This document shows positions 6,367 to 6,970 of a stretch of 6,970 nt of DNA, piece by piece. This DNA comes from Polyangiaceae bacterium. GTDB taxonomy: Bacteria; Myxococcota; Polyangia; Polyangiales; Polyangiaceae. Below the pieces are notes generated by a model, which was not told where the DNA came from, searched no databases, and saw only the letters and a list, made by a program, of their open reading frames with translations. The translations under genes and the position numbers were made by a program. Where the stretch lies: NCBI GenBank assembly GCA_025936205.1, contig JAICTU010000475.1, positions 1 to 6,970 on the forward strand. The letters run 5' to 3'. Positions within the stretch are counted from its first letter, which is position 1, and each line of letters begins with the position of its first letter.

Positions 6367-6392
6367 GCTGAACCCCCCCGGCGATCTATCAT
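6364..6392 (+). promoter_or_regulatory. ilvC: Predicted sigma70 promoter of ilvC
   Basis: TTGGCT (6364-6369) and TATCAT (6387-6392, 5 of 6 to consensus) are separated by exactly 17 bases. Transcription would begin near 6399, giving a leader of about 60 bases. The -35 departs from TTGACA, as expected for an activator-dependent promoter. The spacer contains a run of seven C (6373-6379). Confidence 0.55.
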
Positions 6393-6406
6393 CCTGGGCC
6401 TCAGGA

Positions 6407-6422
6407 GATGCCCGGAGGCATC
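6407..6422 (+). other. Hairpin in the ilvC leader
   Basis: GATGCC and GGCATC pair perfectly around a CGGA loop in the predicted ilvC leader. There is no T tract and no leader peptide rich in branched-chain codons, so an attenuator is not supported. It may only affect leader stability. Confidence 0.35.
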
Positions 6423-6446
6423 GAAACCGCGAACCGCGCGAGACGC

Positions 6447-6455
6447 GAGAGAGAG
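6447..6455 (+). promoter_or_regulatory. ilvC: Purine-rich ribosome binding region of ilvC
   Basis: GAGAGAGAG ends 5 bases before the ATG at 6461. It is not a canonical GGAGG, but it is purine-rich at suitable spacing and supports the ATG whose product begins [10 protein letters not shown], as in E. coli IlvC. Confidence 0.45.
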
Positions 6456-6460
6456 CCACC

Positions 6461-6970
6461 ATGTCCCGACAGAACTATTTCAACACCCTCACGATGGCGC
6501 AGAAGCTGGAGCAGCTCGGTCAGTGTCGCTTCATGGACCGCAGCGAGTTCAACGGGGTCGAGAAGCTACGCGGCAAGAAGGTGGTGATCGTCGGCTGTGG
6601 CGCGCAGGGGCTGAACCAGGGTCTCAACATGCGCGACTCGGGGCTCGACGTGAGCTACGCGCTCCGGCAGGACGCCATTGATCAGAAGCGCGTGAGCTAC
6701 ACCAACGCGACCGGCAACGGTTTCAAGGTGGGCAACTACGAACAGCTGATCCCGACGGCGGATCTCGTCTGTAACCTCGCCCCCGACAAGCAGCACGCCG
6801 ACGTGGTGAAGAAGGTGATGCCGCTGATGAAGAAGGGCGCGTGTCTCGCCTACAGCCACGGCTTCAACATCGTGGAAGAGGGCCAGCAGATCCGCAAGGA
6901 CCTGACCGTGGTCATGGTCGCTCCCAAGTGCCCCGGTACCGAGGTGCGCGAGGAGTACAAGCGCGGCTTC
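6461..6970 (+). CDS. ilvC: Ketol-acid reductoisomerase, class II (3' partial)
   Basis: The first 170 codons are present and the frame is open at the window end; the family's long form has about 490 residues. The protein closely follows E. coli Ilv[10 protein letters not shown], the Rossmann motif GCGAQG (residues 45-50) followed by [18 protein letters not shown]-phosphate contacts R69, R77 and S79 (E. coli R68, R76, S78), YSHGFN with the conserved His133 (E. coli His132), and [18 protein letters not shown]. It performs the Mg- and NADPH-dependent isomerisation and reduction of acetolactate or acetohydroxybutyrate, the second common step of valine and isoleucine synthesis, in the cytoplasm. 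The divergent ilvY and the operator-like sequences between them indicate activation by IlvY when substrate accumulates. Identification is firm. Confidence 0.97.
   Translation, partial: MSRQNYFNTLTMAQKLEQLGQCRFMDRSEFNGVEKLRGKKVVIVGCGAQGLNQGLNMRDSGLDVSYALRQDAIDQKRVSYTNATGNGFKVGNYEQLIPTADLVCNLAPDKQHADVVKKVMPLMKKGACLAYSHGFNIVEEGQQIRKDLTVVMVAPKCPGTEVREEYKRGF

Noticed and set aside
6315..6392. Longer IlvY beginning at the ATG at 6392
   Set aside because: It would run through the operator and the divergent ilvC promoter, and the extra 26 residues are absent from the family.

Overview
The window is GC-rich bacterial DNA with strong G/C bias at third codon positions. The right end carries a divergent ilvY-ilvC pair, and the ilvC product is the long, E. 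coli-type (class II) ketol-acid reductoisomerase. This combination is typical of Gammaproteobacteria, so a high-GC gammaproteobacterium is the best guess. That placement is inferred from gene content only.

Layout, left to right. (1) Positions 1-1271 (+): the 3' two-thirds of a thiamine-diphosphate enzyme related to pyruvate oxidase/acetolactate synthase; its N-terminal domain lies outside the window. (2) Positions 1279-2370 (-): a complete mandelate racemase/muconate lactonizing enzyme (enolase superfamily) that converges on gene 1 with 7 bases between the stops. (3) Positions 2367-4838 (-): a complete family 15 glycoside hydrolase (glucoamylase type) lying directly upstream of gene 2 and sharing an ATGA stop/start overlap with it. 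(4) Positions 4839-5119: about 280 bases with no convincing gene, containing a perfect 20-bp palindrome and a stretch whose alternative reading frame looks partly coding. (5) Positions 5120-5418 (-): a 67-codon unrecognised gene whose ATG overlaps the ilvY stop, followed by a doubtful 32-codon frame whose GTG overlaps the 67-codon stop. The doubtful frame contains a partial copy of an internal ilvY segment. (6) Positions 5415-6314 (-): ilvY. (7) Positions 6315-6460: the divergent control region, with a LysR-type inverted repeat, a good sigma70-type ilvC promoter and a leader hairpin. (8) Positions 6461-6970 (+): the first 170 codons of ilvC, cut off by the window end.

Two functional groups are visible. 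One is a branched-chain amino acid module, in which IlvY is expected to switch on ilvC in response to acetohydroxy acids. The other is a carbohydrate/acid catabolism pair, in which a glucoamylase and an enolase-superfamily enzyme are probably translated from one message. The ThDP enzyme lies next to that pair on the opposite strand, and a shared pathway is only a guess. The least explained part is the interval between ilvY and the glucoamylase gene (4839-5418).
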